Notes: generated by a model not told the origin, from the sequence alone. A stretch of 32,972 nt of DNA from Pseudomonas corrugata (GCF_001269905.1 NZ_LHVK01000019.1:1-32972), one strand, 5' to 3'; counted from the stretch's first letter, positions 14,956-23,713 are shown. Made by a program: numbers and translations.

Positions 14956-15666
14956 TGGCCCTAGCAGCACCGGCAACGCACGGTCCACCCACATCTGTTC
15001 GGGTGTCAGCGTGACGCCGTAGGCCAGCACCTCCACGCCCGCCGCCGCAGCCTCGCGCAAGGCAGCCGCGTAACCCGGGTCGATTTCCTCGGCCGGGCGC
15101 ACCGCGTCGATGCCGCTCAGGTTCACGCAATACAGCTGCACCGCACGCACACCTCCGCGGGCCAGACAAGCCAGCTCCCTCAGGTGCTTGGCGCCGCGCT
15201 GGGTCACGGCGTCGGGAAATGCGGCGATGCTCGTGCCATCGAAACCCAGCGTAACGCTCTTGACTTCGACCCAGGCCGAACCGTGATCGTAGTCCAGGCG
15301 AAAGTCGATACGACTGTTCTCCACGCCGTAAGCCACTTCCCGCTTCAAGCCGATGAAGCCATTGAGCTCACTGATCACGCCGGCGCGCAACGCCTCCTCG
15401 ATCAAGCCATTGGCCCGCGCGGTATTGATGCAAGCCAGTCGCCCCTGAGGGGTTTCGCCGACTTCCCAGGTCCCGGGCAGCTTGCGCCTGGGATCGCTGG
15501 AGCGACTGAACCAGACCCGTGCGCCTTCAGCCATGCAATTGAGCATCGAGCCGGTATTGGGACAATGAATAGTCAGCTGTTCGCCATCGAGGGTTTCGAT
15601 ATCGGCAAGGAAACGCTTGTAGCGTCGAATCAGTCGACCTTCTTCCAGAGCAGGAGAAAAACGCAT
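14911..15666 (-). CDS. sfsA: SfsA family protein (sugar fermentation stimulation homolog)
   Basis: This 251-residue protein matches SfsA along its length: N-terminal OB-like part with IHCPNTGSMLNCM (about 33-45), and a nuclease-like part with RIDFRLDYDHGSAWVEVKSVTL (about 118-139), containing a D...EVK pattern of PD-(D/E)XK enzymes. E. coli SfsA was described as a maltose-metabolism regulator that binds DNA; the molecular activity is unsettled. It is about 17 residues longer than the E. coli protein at the C-terminus, and that extension contributes to the convergent overlap with the Rieske gene. The start overlaps the aminotransferase stop codon (TGATG), indicating translational coupling. Confidence 0.93.
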   Translation of the reverse strand: MRFSPALEEGRLIRRYKRFLADIETLDGEQLTIHCPNTGSMLNCMAEGARVWFSRSSDPRRKLPGTWEVGETPQGRLACINTARANGLIEEALRAGVISELNGFIGLKREVAYGVENSRIDFRLDYDHGSAWVEVKSVTLGFDGTSIAAFPDAVTQRGAKHLRELACLARGGVRAVQLYCVNLSGIDAVRPAEEIDPGYAAALREAAAAGVEVLAYGVTLTPEQMWVDRALPVLLGPLQLDPDALCVLPAV

Positions 15667-16838
15667 CAGCCTTGCCAGCTCCGCAGTCCACGCGCAATCC
15701 GCTCCACCGCCTCCTGCAGTCGCGGCAGGCTCTGGGTGTAGGCGAACCGCACATGGTGCCCGGCCTGGTGGCGGCCGAAATCCAGCCCGGGGGTGAACGC
15801 TACATGTTCGGTTTCCAGGAAGTGCTGACAGAAGGCAAAGGCATCGCCACCGAATGCGCGGATATCGGCATAGAGGTAGAACGCGCCTTCCGGCTCGACC
15901 GCAATGCCGAAACCCAGCTCGCGCAAGGCCGGCAACAGGAAGTCGCGGCGCAGCGCGAATTCGGCCCGACGTTGCTCGAAGATCTCGATGGTCGCTGGCT
16001 CGAAACAGGCCAGGGCCGCGTACTGGGCCATGCTTGGCGCACTGATGTAGAGGTTCTGCGCAAGCTTTTCCAACTCACCGACCGCGGCGGAAGGGGCCAC
16101 CAGCCAGCCCAGTCGCCAGCCGGTCATGCCGAAATACTTGGAAAAACTATTCAGAACGAAGGCATCGTCGTCGACTTCCAGCACGCTGGCGGCCTCGGTG
16201 CCATAGGTCAAGCCGTGATAGATCTCATCCACCACCAGATGGCCATTACGGGCCTTGATTGCTTTCGATAGCCCAACCAGCTCGTCCCGGGAGAGCAGCG
16301 TCCCGGTTGGGTTGGCCGGCGACGCCACCAGCGCACCGACGCTGTCCTGGTCCCAATGACGGCTCACCAGCTCGGGAGTCAACTGGTAACGCACCTCAGG
16401 GCCCACCGGCACCAGTTGCGCCGCGCCTTCCACCAGGCGCAGGAAGTGACGGTTGCAGGGGTAGCCAGGGTCCGCCAGCAACCAGTGTTTGCCCGGGTCC
16501 ACCAGCAAGGCGCTGGCCAGCAGCAACGCCCCGGACCCGCCCGGCGTGATCAGGATACGCCGGGGGTCAATGCTCACTCCGTAGCGCTGCCCGTAGAAAC
16601 CGGCGATGGCCTCTCGCAGCTCGGGGATGCCGCGAGCTGCGGTATAGCGGGTCTTGCCCGCCGCCAGCGCGGCCTGGCCGGCCTGGATGATCGGCTCGGC
16701 CGTTGTGAAGTCCGGCTCGCCGATCTCCAGATGGATGACGTCGTGTCCCGCTGCCTGCAGTTCATTGGCACGGGCCAGCAACGCCATCACATGGAAAGGT
16801 TCGATGGCGCGACTGCGCGCACTGTAGGGCTGAGCCAT
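15666..16838 (-). CDS. PLP-dependent aminotransferase (class I/II fold)
   Basis: This 390-residue protein starts at MAQPYSARSRAIEPF, chosen because AAGGA lies six bases upstream; a longer version by 13 residues lacks support. The PLP-binding lysine is K234 in SFSKYFGMTGWRLGW. NPTG (176-179), D204 and Y207 (LVVDEIYHGL) form the rest of the cofactor pocket. The family transfers amino groups between amino acids and 2-oxo acids; the substrate cannot be read from sequence, though the aspartate/aromatic type is likely. It is cytosolic and has a one-base overlap with sfsA. No functional link between the two is obvious. Confidence 0.92.
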   Translation of the reverse strand: MAQPYSARSRAIEPFHVMALLARANELQAAGHDVIHLEIGEPDFTTAEPIIQAGQAALAAGKTRYTAARGIPELREAIAGFYGQRYGVSIDPRRILITPGGSGALLLASALLVDPGKHWLLADPGYPCNRHFLRLVEGAAQLVPVGPEVRYQLTPELVSRHWDQDSVGALVASPANPTGTLLSRDELVGLSKAIKARNGHLVVDEIYHGLTYGTEAASVLEVDDDAFVLNSFSKYFGMTGWRLGWLVAPSAAVGELEKLAQNLYISAPSMAQYAALACFEPATIEIFEQRRAEFALRRDFLLPALRELGFGIAVEPEGAFYLYADIRAFGGDAFAFCQHFLETEHVAFTPGLDFGRHQAGHHVRFAYTQSLPRLQEAVERIARGLRSWQG

Positions 16839-17239
16839 TAGCCTTCCTTCGCATAAAAAAGAACCGATTCTACCCAACTCTCAGCCCAAGTCAGAAACAA
16901 CTGCGGGAACGAGCGCCAGCCTGAAGAGGTCCGAGTGGCCTGCGTGGCTAATTCATGCACTCAAATCAACCGTACAGGCCACTAGCCACCGAATTGCAGG
17001 AAATGACTCCGGCGATTGGCCCAGGCTTGACTAGAATCAAGCATTGAGCAGGATGACCTCTGCACCGAACCGGACCCGGCCATGCTTTGCGAAGCCCCGC
17101 CCGCCGCAGGCTCGACAACCGGGAGTGGCGCGGCCCGATTCGATCTGGTAAGTTCGCCCGCTTGCAGCCGCAGGGCCGGCAGGTGTCGGTGATGGAGCAA
17201 TCCTGCGTAGTGGATTACAAGAGTAGAGGCGGTCCATTC
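16839..17239 (+). promoter_or_regulatory. dksA upstream region with interleaved inverted repeats
   Basis: These 400 bp separate the aminotransferase start from dksA and contain no convincing gene. Two inverted repeats interlock: AGTGGCCTG (16934-16942) with CAGGCCACT (16975-16983), and GTGGCTA (16944-16950) with TAGCCAC (16983-16989). They cannot both form as nested hairpins; they would be alternatives or a pseudoknot. A short palindrome CTTGA...TCAAG lies near 17027-17042. The promoters for both divergent genes must be here, but I cannot pick convincing -35/-10 pairs. Confidence 0.35.
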
Positions 17240-17683
17240 ATGCCCACCCAAGCAAAGCAAAATCAAAATCAGTCGCTCAGCGGGTTTGAGCCTTATGTCC
17301 CTAAAGCGGGCGAAGAGTACATGGGCGCCCCCATGCGCGCGCACTTCACCAAGATCCTGAACAAGTGGAAACAGGACTTGATGCAGGAAGTCGATCGCAC
17401 TGTGGATCACATGAAAGACGAGGCGGCCAACTTCCCCGACCCCGCCGACCGTGCCAGCCAGGAAGAAGAATTCAGCCTGGAATTGCGTGCACGTGACCGT
17501 GAGCGCAAGCTGATCAAGAAAATTGACAAAACGTTGCAACTGATCGAAGACGAAGAATACGGCTGGTGCGAGTCCTGCGGCATCGAGATCGGCATCCGTC
17601 GCCTGGAAGCCCGCCCGACGGCCGACTTGTGCATCGACTGCAAGACCTTGGCAGAAATCAAGGAAAAACAGGTCGGCAAGTAA
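17240..17683 (+). CDS. dksA: RNA polymerase-binding transcription factor DksA
   Basis: This 147-residue protein inserts a coiled coil into the RNA polymerase secondary channel and, with ppGpp, represses rRNA promoters and activates amino acid genes. The coiled-coil tip motif DxxDxA is present (D67, D70, A72), and the zinc finger is complete (C110, C113, C131, C134). The start MPTQAKQNQNQS was chosen by family length (E. coli 151); the upstream extension of the reading frame is low-complexity Arg/Gly-rich and unsupported. GAGG lies about 10 nt upstream. A terminator follows. The rRNA promoters at the start of this window, with GC-rich discriminators, are expected targets. Confidence 0.97.
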   Translation: MPTQAKQNQNQSLSGFEPYVPKAGEEYMGAPMRAHFTKILNKWKQDLMQEVDRTVDHMKDEAANFPDPADRASQEEEFSLELRARDRERKLIKKIDKTLQLIEDEEYGWCESCGIEIGIRRLEARPTADLCIDCKTLAEIKEKQVGK

Positions 17684-17702
17684 TTGTCGGGGCTGTTATC
17701 GA

Positions 17703-17732
17703 AAAACGGAGCGTTCATACGCTCCGTTTTTT
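17703..17732 (+). terminator. Rho-independent terminator of dksA
   Basis: A stem CGGAGCGT / ACGCTCCG with a TCAT loop is preceded by AAAA and followed by six T residues, 23 nt after the dksA stop codon. This is a strong canonical terminator. Confidence 0.93.
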
Positions 17733-17770
17733 GTTTGCATCAGGCTCCTACTTAGAACGTGTGACCCCCT

Positions 17771-17860
17771 TGTGGGAGCGAGCCTGCTGGCGATAGCGCC
17801 GGATCAGTCACCTCTGCTGTGGCGGGCATACCGCTATCGCGAGCAGGCTCGCTCCCACAG
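17771..17860. repeat. REP pair (REPIN) between dksA and gluQ
   Basis: Two copies of the palindromic REP face each other (TGTGGGAGCGAGCCTGCTGG... and the inverse ending CTCGCTCCCACA), separated by a variable spacer. Such inverted pairs are spread in fluorescent Pseudomonas by RAYT transposases acting in trans. The left copy has one mismatch in its core (CTGG for CTCG). The gluQ reading frame stays open through the right half, so an automatic start call could wrongly extend gluQ into the repeat. Confidence 0.9.
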
Positions 17861-17890
17861 GGGACGGTGTTCCTCCATACTTACGCCCCT

Positions 17891-18781
17891 ATGACTGCCA
17901 CCTCCTCCTACATCGGTCGCTTCGCTCCCACCCCTAGCGGCCACCTGCATTTCGGCTCGCTGGTCGCCGCACTGGCGTCGTATCTGGACGCCCGGGCCGT
18001 CGGTGGGCGCTGGCTGCTGCGCATGGAAGACCTCGATCCGCCCCGGGAAGAACCCGGTGCGCAAGTGGCGATCCTCAAGGCACTGGAAAGCTACGGCTTC
18101 GAATGGGACGGCGAGATCGTCCGCCAGAGCGAGCGCCATGAGGCCTACGATCAGGTCATCAACCGCCTGCTCAGCCAAGGCCTGGCTTATGCCTGCACCT
18201 GCTCACGCAAACAACTGGAGGCGTACCAGGGGATTTATCCGGGGTTGTGCCGCAACGCCGGGCACGACACCGAAGGTGCCGCCATCCGCCTGCGCGTCCC
18301 CGAGCTCGAGTACCATTTCATCGACCGGGTACAAGGCCAATTCCGCCAGCATCTGGGCCGCGAGGCCGGCGATTTTGTCATCCGTCGCCGCGACGGTCTC
18401 TATGCCTATCAACTGGCCGTGGTACTGGACGACGCCTGGCAAGGGGTAACCGATATCGTGCGCGGTGCCGACCTGCTGGACTCCACGCCCCGACAGCTCT
18501 ACCTGCAAGAGCTGCTCGGGCTGCCGCAACCACGATACCTGCATGTGCCGTTGATCACCCAACCGGACGGACACAAGCTGGGCAAATCCTACCGTTCGCC
18601 ACCGCTGGCGGCCGATCAGGCCACGCCGTTGCTGCGCAGGGCCTTGCGGGCACTGGGCCAGGAACCCGGCGTCGAATTGGCCGATGCCAGCCCTCGGGAG
18701 CTGCTGACGTGGGGAATTCGCCACTGGGACGCGGCAAGGATCCCGCGCACAATGACCTTGCCCGAAGCGCAAATACGCTGA
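17891..18781 (+). CDS. gluQ: Glutamyl-Q tRNA(Asp) synthetase
   Basis: This truncated glutamyl-tRNA synthetase paralogue charges glutamate onto the queuosine base of tRNA(Asp). It has 296 residues, the family length, without the anticodon-binding domain of GltX. The start MTATSSYIGRFAPTPSG was chosen because the conserved catalytic N-terminus begins here; there is no strong Shine-Dalgarno, and the frame upstream is REP sequence. The HIGH-like motif is HLHFGS (18-23) and the KMSKS-like motif is KLGKS (229-233). The zinc-binding cluster C102-x-C104...Y116...C120 is present. It follows dksA, a common association in gammaproteobacteria. Confidence 0.95.
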   Translation: MTATSSYIGRFAPTPSGHLHFGSLVAALASYLDARAVGGRWLLRMEDLDPPREEPGAQVAILKALESYGFEWDGEIVRQSERHEAYDQVINRLLSQGLAYACTCSRKQLEAYQGIYPGLCRNAGHDTEGAAIRLRVPELEYHFIDRVQGQFRQHLGREAGDFVIRRRDGLYAYQLAVVLDDAWQGVTDIVRGADLLDSTPRQLYLQELLGLPQPRYLHVPLITQPDGHKLGKSYRSPPLAADQATPLLRRALRALGQEPGVELADASPRELLTWGIRHWDAARIPRTMTLPEAQIR

Positions 18782-18858
18782 CGGCCCTTGCAGCTTGGCG
18801 CCCATCCGTTACCATCGCCGCACGTTTTTCGGGCACGCGTTTAAAAAGAGAGGCCGGG

Positions 18859-19035
18859 ATGTACATCTATCGCTTGGTCCTGCTCCTGGTAGTGGGGATT
18901 TATCTGTTCTCCCCGGCCATCATGGACTGGTGGATCGATGCCACCGGAGCCTGGTATCGGCCGTATCTGCTCTGGCTGATCCTGATCGTCGTGACCTTCA
19001 TTCTGCAGAGCCAAAAAGATGCCGATGAGCTTTAG
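18859..19035 (+). CDS. cbrX: CbrX, small membrane protein coupled to cbrA
   Basis: This 58-residue protein has two hydrophobic segments (about 3-21 and 35-51) separated by a short loop with WWIDATGAWY, and a polar tail. The start has GAGAGG five to six bases upstream. The last 17 bases overlap the cbrA start, so cbrA translation probably depends on ribosomes finishing cbrX. A small gene in this position was named cbrX in P. putida work on cbrA expression, as I recall; the protein's own function is unknown. The reading frame extends far upstream through gluQ in another frame, so only this short form should be annotated. Confidence 0.85.
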   Translation: MYIYRLVLLLVVGIYLFSPAIMDWWIDATGAWYRPYLLWLILIVVTFILQSQKDADEL

Positions 19036-21973
19036 CCTGACCCAGATGATCCTGATCAGCGCGGCCTACCTGGCGGTGCTGTTCGGCGTGGCCTGGATCA
19101 GTGAACGGGGCATGATCCCCCGGGCGATCATCCGCCACCCGCTGACCTACACCCTGTCGCTGGGCGTCTACGCCAGCGCGTGGGCGTTCTATGGCACGGT
19201 CGGCCTGGCTTACCAGTATGGCTATGGCTTCCTGTCCAGTTACCTGGGTGTGTCGGGGGCATTCCTGCTGGCGCCGGTATTGCTGTACCCGATCCTGAAG
19301 ATCACCCGCACCTACCAGCTGTCATCCCTGGCCGACCTGTTCGCCTTTCGTTTCCGCAGCACCTGGGCCGGTGCGCTGACCACGATCTTCATGCTGGTGG
19401 GGGTGTTGCCATTACTGGCCCTGCAGATGCAGGCCGTGGCCGATTCCATCAGCATCCTGACCCACGAGCCGGTGCAGCACCGGGTGGCGCTGAGCTTCTG
19501 CGTCCTGATCATCCTGTTCACCATTTTCTTCGGTTCCCGGCACATCGCCACCCGGGAAAAACACGAAGGCCTGGTGTTCGCCATCGCCTTCGAGTCGGTG
19601 ATCAAGCTGATCGCCATCGGTGGCGTCGGCCTCTACGCGCTGTACGGTGTGTTCAACGGCCCGCAACAGCTTGAACTGTGGCTGTTGCAGAACCAGACCG
19701 CCCTCGCCGCCCTGCACACACCGTTGCAGGAAGGCCCGTGGCGTACGCTGTTGCTGGTGTTCTTCGCGTCAGCGATCGTGATGCCGCACATGTACCACAT
19801 GACCTTCACCGAAAACCTAAACCCACGCTCGCTGGTGAGCGCGAGCTGGGGTCTGCCACTGTTCCTGCTGCTGATGAGCCTGGCGGTGCCGCTGATTCTC
19901 TGGGCCGGGTTGAAGCTGGGGGCCAGTACCAATCCGGAGTACTTCACCCTCGGCATCGGCATGGCCGCCAACAATCACGCCTTGGCCCTGCTGGCCTATA
20001 TCGGCGGCCTGTCGGCCGCCAGCGGCCTGATCATCGTGACCACCCTGGCGCTGTCGGGCATGGCCCTCAACCATCTGGTGCTGCCGCTCTACCAGCCACC
20101 GGCCGAGGGCAACATCTACCGCTGGCTGAAGTGGACCCGGCGAGCGCTGATCGTCGCGATCATCATGGCGGGCTACGGCTTCTACCTGATGCTGGGCGAC
20201 GGACAAGACCTGGCCAACCTGGGTATTGTCGCCTTCGTCGCCACCTTGCAGTTCCTGCCGGGCGTGTTGTCGGTGCTGTACTGGCCGACCGCCAACCGCC
20301 GTGGCTTTATCGCCGGCCTGCTGGCGGGCATCCTGGTCTGGCTGGTAGCCATGCTGTTGCCACTGTTGGGCAACCTGCAGGGTTTCTATATCCCGCTGCT
20401 GAACATGATCTATGTGCTCGACGACACCAGTTGGCACATGGCGGCCATCGCCTCGCTGGCGGCGAACGTGCTGATGTTCACCCTGATCTCGCTGTTCACC
20501 AACGCCAGCAGCGAAGAGGCCAGCGCCGCCGAAGCCTGCGCTGTGGACAACGTTCGCCGCCCACAACGCCGTGAACTGCACGCTGCCTCGCCCCAGGAGT
20601 TCGCTACGCAACTGGCCAAGCCCCTGGGTGCGAAGGCCGCGCAAAAGGAAGTCGAACAGGCCCTGCGGGATCTTTACCTGCCTTTCGATGAACGCCGCCC
20701 CTACGCTTTGCGTCGCCTGCGGGACCGGATCGAAGCCAACCTGTCCGGGCTGATGGGGCCCAGCGTGGCCCAGGACATGGTCGAGACGTTTCTGCCCTAC
20801 AAGGCCGGCGGCGAAAACTACGTCACCGAGGACATCCATTTCATCGAGAGCCGCCTCGAGGACTACCACTCGCGTCTCACCGGCCTGGCCGCCGAGCTGG
20901 ATGCCCTGCGCCGCTATCATCGCCAGACCCTGCAGGAGCTGCCGATGGGCGTGTGTTCCCTGGCCAAGGACCAGGAAATCCTGATGTGGAACAAGGCCAT
21001 GGAAGAACTGACCGGAATTGCCGCCCAGCGCGTGGTCGGTTCACGCCTGAGCACCCTGGGCGAGCCTTGGAAAGGCCTGTTGCAAGGCTTCATCGACTTG
21101 CCGGACGAGCACCTGCACAAGCAGCACTTGGCCCTCGACGGCCAGACCCGCTGGCTGAACCTGCACAAGGCGGCCATCGATGAGCCACTTGCACCGGGCA
21201 ACAGCGGCCTGGTATTGCTGGTGGAAGACCTGACCGACACGCAGATGCTCGAAGACAAACTGGTCCATTCCGAACGCCTGGCGAGCATTGGTCGACTGGC
21301 AGCCGGGGTGGCCCACGAGATCGGCAACCCGATCACCGGTATTGCCTGCCTGGCGCAGAACCTGCGCGAAGAGCGCGAGGAGGATGGCGAACTGACGGAA
21401 ATCAGCAGCCAGATTCTCGAGCAGACCCGGCGAGTGTCACGTATCGTGCAGTCGCTGATGAGCTTTGCCCATGCCGGCGGACACCAGCACAACGACGAGC
21501 CTGTCTGCCTGGCCGAAGTGGCCCAGGATGCCATTGGCCTACTGGCCCTGAACCGGCGCAATTTCGAGGTGCAATTCTTCAACCTGTGCGACCCGGATCA
21601 TTGGGTCGACGGCGATCCCCAGCGGCTCGCCCAGGTACTGATCAACCTGCTCTCCAACGCCCGCGACGCCTCACCGGCCGGCAGCGCCGTGCGGGTCAAG
21701 AGCGAAGCCAGCGAACACACGATCGATCTGATCGTCGAAGACGAAGGCAGCGGTATTCCACAGAACATCATGGATCGGTTGTTCGAACCCTTCTTCACCA
21801 CCAAGGATCCTGGCGAAGGCACCGGACTGGGCCTTGCACTGGTCTATTCCATCGTTGAAGAGCATTATGGACAAATCACCATCGACAGCCCGGCCGATGT
21901 ACAGGGCCAACGCGGCACCCGTATACGGGTGACCTTGCCGCGTCATGTCGAAGCGACGTCCGCTGTGAACTGA
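19019..21973 (+). CDS. cbrA: CbrA sensor histidine kinase with SLC5-type transporter domain
   Basis: This 984-residue protein is the sensor of the CbrA/CbrB system for carbon/nitrogen balance and use of amino acids such as histidine. The N-terminal half (about 1-510) is a sodium-solute-symporter-like membrane domain with a dozen or so segments. A connector (STAC-like) region follows, then a PAS domain (about 640-735). The kinase core has the phospho-acceptor H766 in GVAHEIGNPITG, an N box (NLLSNARDAS), a G1 box (DEGSGIP) and FTTKDPGEGTGLGLAL. A second in-frame ATG two codons in (19025) could be the true start. It overlaps cbrX and lies 22 nt upstream of cbrB. Confidence 0.97.
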   Translation: MPMSFSLTQMILISAAYLAVLFGVAWISERGMIPRAIIRHPLTYTLSLGVYASAWAFYGTVGLAYQYGYGFLSSYLGVSGAFLLAPVLLYPILKITRTYQLSSLADLFAFRFRSTWAGALTTIFMLVGVLPLLALQMQAVADSISILTHEPVQHRVALSFCVLIILFTIFFGSRHIATREKHEGLVFAIAFESVIKLIAIGGVGLYALYGVFNGPQQLELWLLQNQTALAALHTPLQEGPWRTLLLVFFASAIVMPHMYHMTFTENLNPRSLVSASWGLPLFLLLMSLAVPLILWAGLKLGASTNPEYFTLGIGMAANNHALALLAYIGGLSAASGLIIVTTLALSGMALNHLVLPLYQPPAEGNIYRWLKWTRRALIVAIIMAGYGFYLMLGDGQDLANLGIVAFVATLQFLPGVLSVLYWPTANRRGFIAGLLAGILVWLVAMLLPLLGNLQGFYIPLLNMIYVLDDTSWHMAAIASLAANVLMFTLISLFTNASSEEASAAEACAVDNVRRPQRRELHAASPQEFATQLAKPLGAKAAQKEVEQALRDLYLPFDERRPYALRRLRDRIEANLSGLMGPSVAQDMVETFLPYKAGGENYVTEDIHFIESRLEDYHSRLTGLAAELDALRRYHRQTLQELPMGVCSLAKDQEILMWNKAMEELTGIAAQRVVGSRLSTLGEPWKGLLQGFIDLPDEHLHKQHLALDGQTRWLNLHKAAIDEPLAPGNSGLVLLVEDLTDTQMLEDKLVHSERLASIGRLAAGVAHEIGNPITGIACLAQNLREEREEDGELTEISSQILEQTRRVSRIVQSLMSFAHAGGHQHNDEPVCLAEVAQDAIGLLALNRRNFEVQFFNLCDPDHWVDGDPQRLAQVLINLLSNARDASPAGSAVRVKSEASEHTIDLIVEDEGSGIPQNIMDRLFEPFFTTKDPGEGTGLGLALVYSIVEEHYGQITIDSPADVQGQRGTRIRVTLPRHVEATSAVN

Positions 21974-21995
21974 GACCGTCGAGAGAATCGAATCA

Positions 21996-23429
21996 ATGCC
22001 GCACATTTTGATCGTCGAAGACGAAACAATTATCCGCTCCGCCTTGCGCCGCCTGCTGGAACGCAACCAGTACCAGGTCAGCGAAGCCGGTTCCGTGCAG
22101 GAAGCACAAGAACGATTCAGCATCCCCACGTTTGACCTCATCGTCAGCGACCTGCGTCTGCCCGGCGCACCGGGAACCGAGCTGATCAAGCTCGGCCAGG
22201 GCACGCCTGTGTTGATCATGACCAGCTACGCCAGCCTGCGCTCGGCGGTCGACTCCATGAAAATGGGCGCGGTTGACTACATCGCCAAGCCGTTCGATCA
22301 CGATGAGATGCTCCAGGCCGTGGCCCGCATCCTGCGGGACCGACAGACGGCGACCGGCACTCCGGTGGAGCCGACGAACGGCAAGGCTGCCGCCACCAAA
22401 GGCTCTGCCGGTAACAATAACGGCGAAATCGGCATCATTGGCTCCTGTCCTCCCATGCAGGATCTGTACGTCAAGATCCGCAAGGTGGCGCCGACCGACT
22501 CCAACGTGCTGATCCAGGGCGAGTCCGGGACCGGCAAGGAACTGGTGGCTCGCGCCCTGCATAACCTGTCGCGTCGGGCCAAGGCGCCGATGATCTCGGT
22601 GAACTGCGCGGCGATTCCCGAAAGCCTGATCGAATCCGAGCTGTTCGGTCATGAAAAAGGCGCCTTCACCGGGGCCAGCGCCGGGCGCGCCGGGTTGGTG
22701 GAAGCGGCGGACGGTGGCACGCTGTTCCTCGACGAAATCGGTGAACTGCCGCTGGAGGCTCAGGCACGGCTGCTGCGGGTCCTGCAAGAAGGTGAAATCC
22801 GTCGGGTCGGCTCGGTGCAGTCGCAGAAAGTCGATGTACGCCTGATCGCCGCGACCCACCGTGACCTCAAGAGCCTGGCGAAGATCGGCCAGTTCCGTGA
22901 GGACTTGTACTATCGCCTGCACGTCATTGCGCTGAAACTGCCAGCCCTGCGCGAACGGGGTGCGGACGTCAATGAAATCGCCAATGCCTTCCTCGCCCGC
23001 CAGAGCGCGCGAGTCAATCGCACCGACTTGAAGTTTGCGCCCGACGCAGAACAGGCCATTCGTCATTACGCCTGGCCAGGTAACGTCCGGGAACTGGAAA
23101 ACGCAGTGGAACGGGCAGTGATCCTGTGCGAGAACCCGGAAATCTCCGCCGACCTGCTGGGTATCGACGTTGAGCTCAGCGATCTCGACGATGAAGAGTT
23201 CATCGGCCTGGCTCCCCAACAGGGTGGCACCGCCAACAACACCAGCCACGAGCCCACCGAAGATCTGTCCCTGGAAGACTACTTCCAGCATTTCGTCCTG
23301 GAACATCAGGACCACATGACCGAGACCGAACTGGCGCGCAAGCTGGGGGTGAGCCGCAAGTGCCTGTGGGAACGTCGCCAGCGCCTGGGGATTCCGCGTC
23401 GCAAGACCGGAGTGGCCAGCGAAAGCTGA
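21996..23429 (+). CDS. cbrB: CbrB, sigma-54-dependent NtrC-family response regulator
   Basis: This 477-residue regulator has three domains. The receiver domain (1-120) has D9, the phospho-acceptor D52, T76 and K98. The AAA+ sigma-54 activation domain (about 145-380) has Walker A GESGTGKE (175-182), the GAFTGA loop that contacts sigma-54 (222-227) and a Walker B segment ending in DE (246-247). The C-terminal Fis-type helix-turn-helix spans about 443-470 (TETELARKLGVSRKCLWERRQ). All key residues are intact. It activates crcZ transcription; its operator and the sigma-54 promoter are visible just downstream. Confidence 0.98.
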   Translation: MPHILIVEDETIIRSALRRLLERNQYQVSEAGSVQEAQERFSIPTFDLIVSDLRLPGAPGTELIKLGQGTPVLIMTSYASLRSAVDSMKMGAVDYIAKPFDHDEMLQAVARILRDRQTATGTPVEPTNGKAAATKGSAGNNNGEIGIIGSCPPMQDLYVKIRKVAPTDSNVLIQGESGTGKELVARALHNLSRRAKAPMISVNCAAIPESLIESELFGHEKGAFTGASAGRAGLVEAADGGTLFLDEIGELPLEAQARLLRVLQEGEIRRVGSVQSQKVDVRLIAATHRDLKSLAKIGQFREDLYYRLHVIALKLPALRERGADVNEIANAFLARQSARVNRTDLKFAPDAEQAIRHYAWPGNVRELENAVERAVILCENPEISADLLGIDVELSDLDDEEFIGLAPQQGGTANNTSHEPTEDLSLEDYFQHFVLEHQDHMTETELARKLGVSRKCLWERRQRLGIPRRKTGVASES

Positions 23430-23437
23430 GATCAAGG

Positions 23438-23526
23438 GTGGGAGCGAGCCTGCTCGCGATAGCGGTGTATCAGCTTGCACTCAGGGCGACTGGCACAACG
23501 CAATCGCGAGCAGGCTCGCTCCCACA
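23438..23526. repeat. REP pair (REPIN) after cbrB
   Basis: GTGGGAGCGAGCCTGCTCGC and its inverse (GCGAGCAGGCTCGCTCCCAC) flank a 40-50 bp spacer. It begins 8 nt after the cbrB stop codon, so it lies in the cbrB 3' UTR and upstream of the CbrB operator. Both arms are intact. Confidence 0.92.
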
Positions 23527-23563
23527 GAGGTAGACGGTTACAACACCGTGAATGTGAAAAAAC

Positions 23564-23589
23564 TGTTACCTGAGCTTTTTCACGTAACA
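23564..23589 (+). promoter_or_regulatory. CbrB operator (upstream activating sequence) for crcZ
   Basis: TGTTAC (23564-23569) and GTAACA (23584-23589) are separated by exactly 14 bp, matching the published CbrB recognition pattern TGTTAC-N14-GTAACA as I recall it. The centre lies about 137 bp upstream of the predicted crcZ start, a normal distance for a sigma-54 enhancer site. Extra half-sites GGTTAC (near 23536) and GGTAAC (23605-23610) may add binding. Confidence 0.85.
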
Positions 23590-23591
23590 GA

Positions 23592-23628
23592 AGCCGGGGT
23601 TTACGGTAACGAAATCCCGGCTTTTTTT
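23592..23628 (+). terminator. Terminator of the cbrB transcript, between operator and crcZ promoter
   Basis: A stem AGCCGGG-GTTT / AAAT-CCCGGCT (11 bp including one G:T pair) with a 9-12 nt loop is followed by seven T residues. It would stop cbrAB transcripts before crcZ. The loop contains the half-site GGTAAC, so the element overlaps possible CbrB contacts. Confidence 0.88.
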
Positions 23629-23687
23629 CGCCTCAAAAAAAGCAGAATAGCCATAGAACCCCCGGTTTCCATGGGCCTTGCAAAAGT

Positions 23688-23703
23688 TGGCACGCACCCT
23701 GCT
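23688..23703 (+). promoter_or_regulatory. Sigma-54 promoter of crcZ
   Basis: TGGCACG, four bases, then CTGCT matches the sigma-54 consensus TGGCACG-N4-TTGCW except for one base. The invariant GG (23689-23690) and GC (23701-23702) are correctly spaced. The predicted start is near 23714. Activation by CbrB is expected from the operator upstream. Confidence 0.92.
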
Positions 23704-23713
23704 ATAGCTTTGG

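Noticed and set aside
17087..17239. N-terminal extension of dksA by 51 codons
   Set aside because: Arg/Gly-rich, no homology; DksA family length and N-terminus fit the start at 17240.
17819..17890. Upstream extension of gluQ through the REP element
   Set aside because: The added residues are translated REP sequence; the conserved catalytic N-terminus starts at 17891.
21993..23480. 495-codon minus-strand frame opposite cbrB
   Set aside because: Antisense shadow of a highly conserved response regulator; it starts within a REP element and has no family match.
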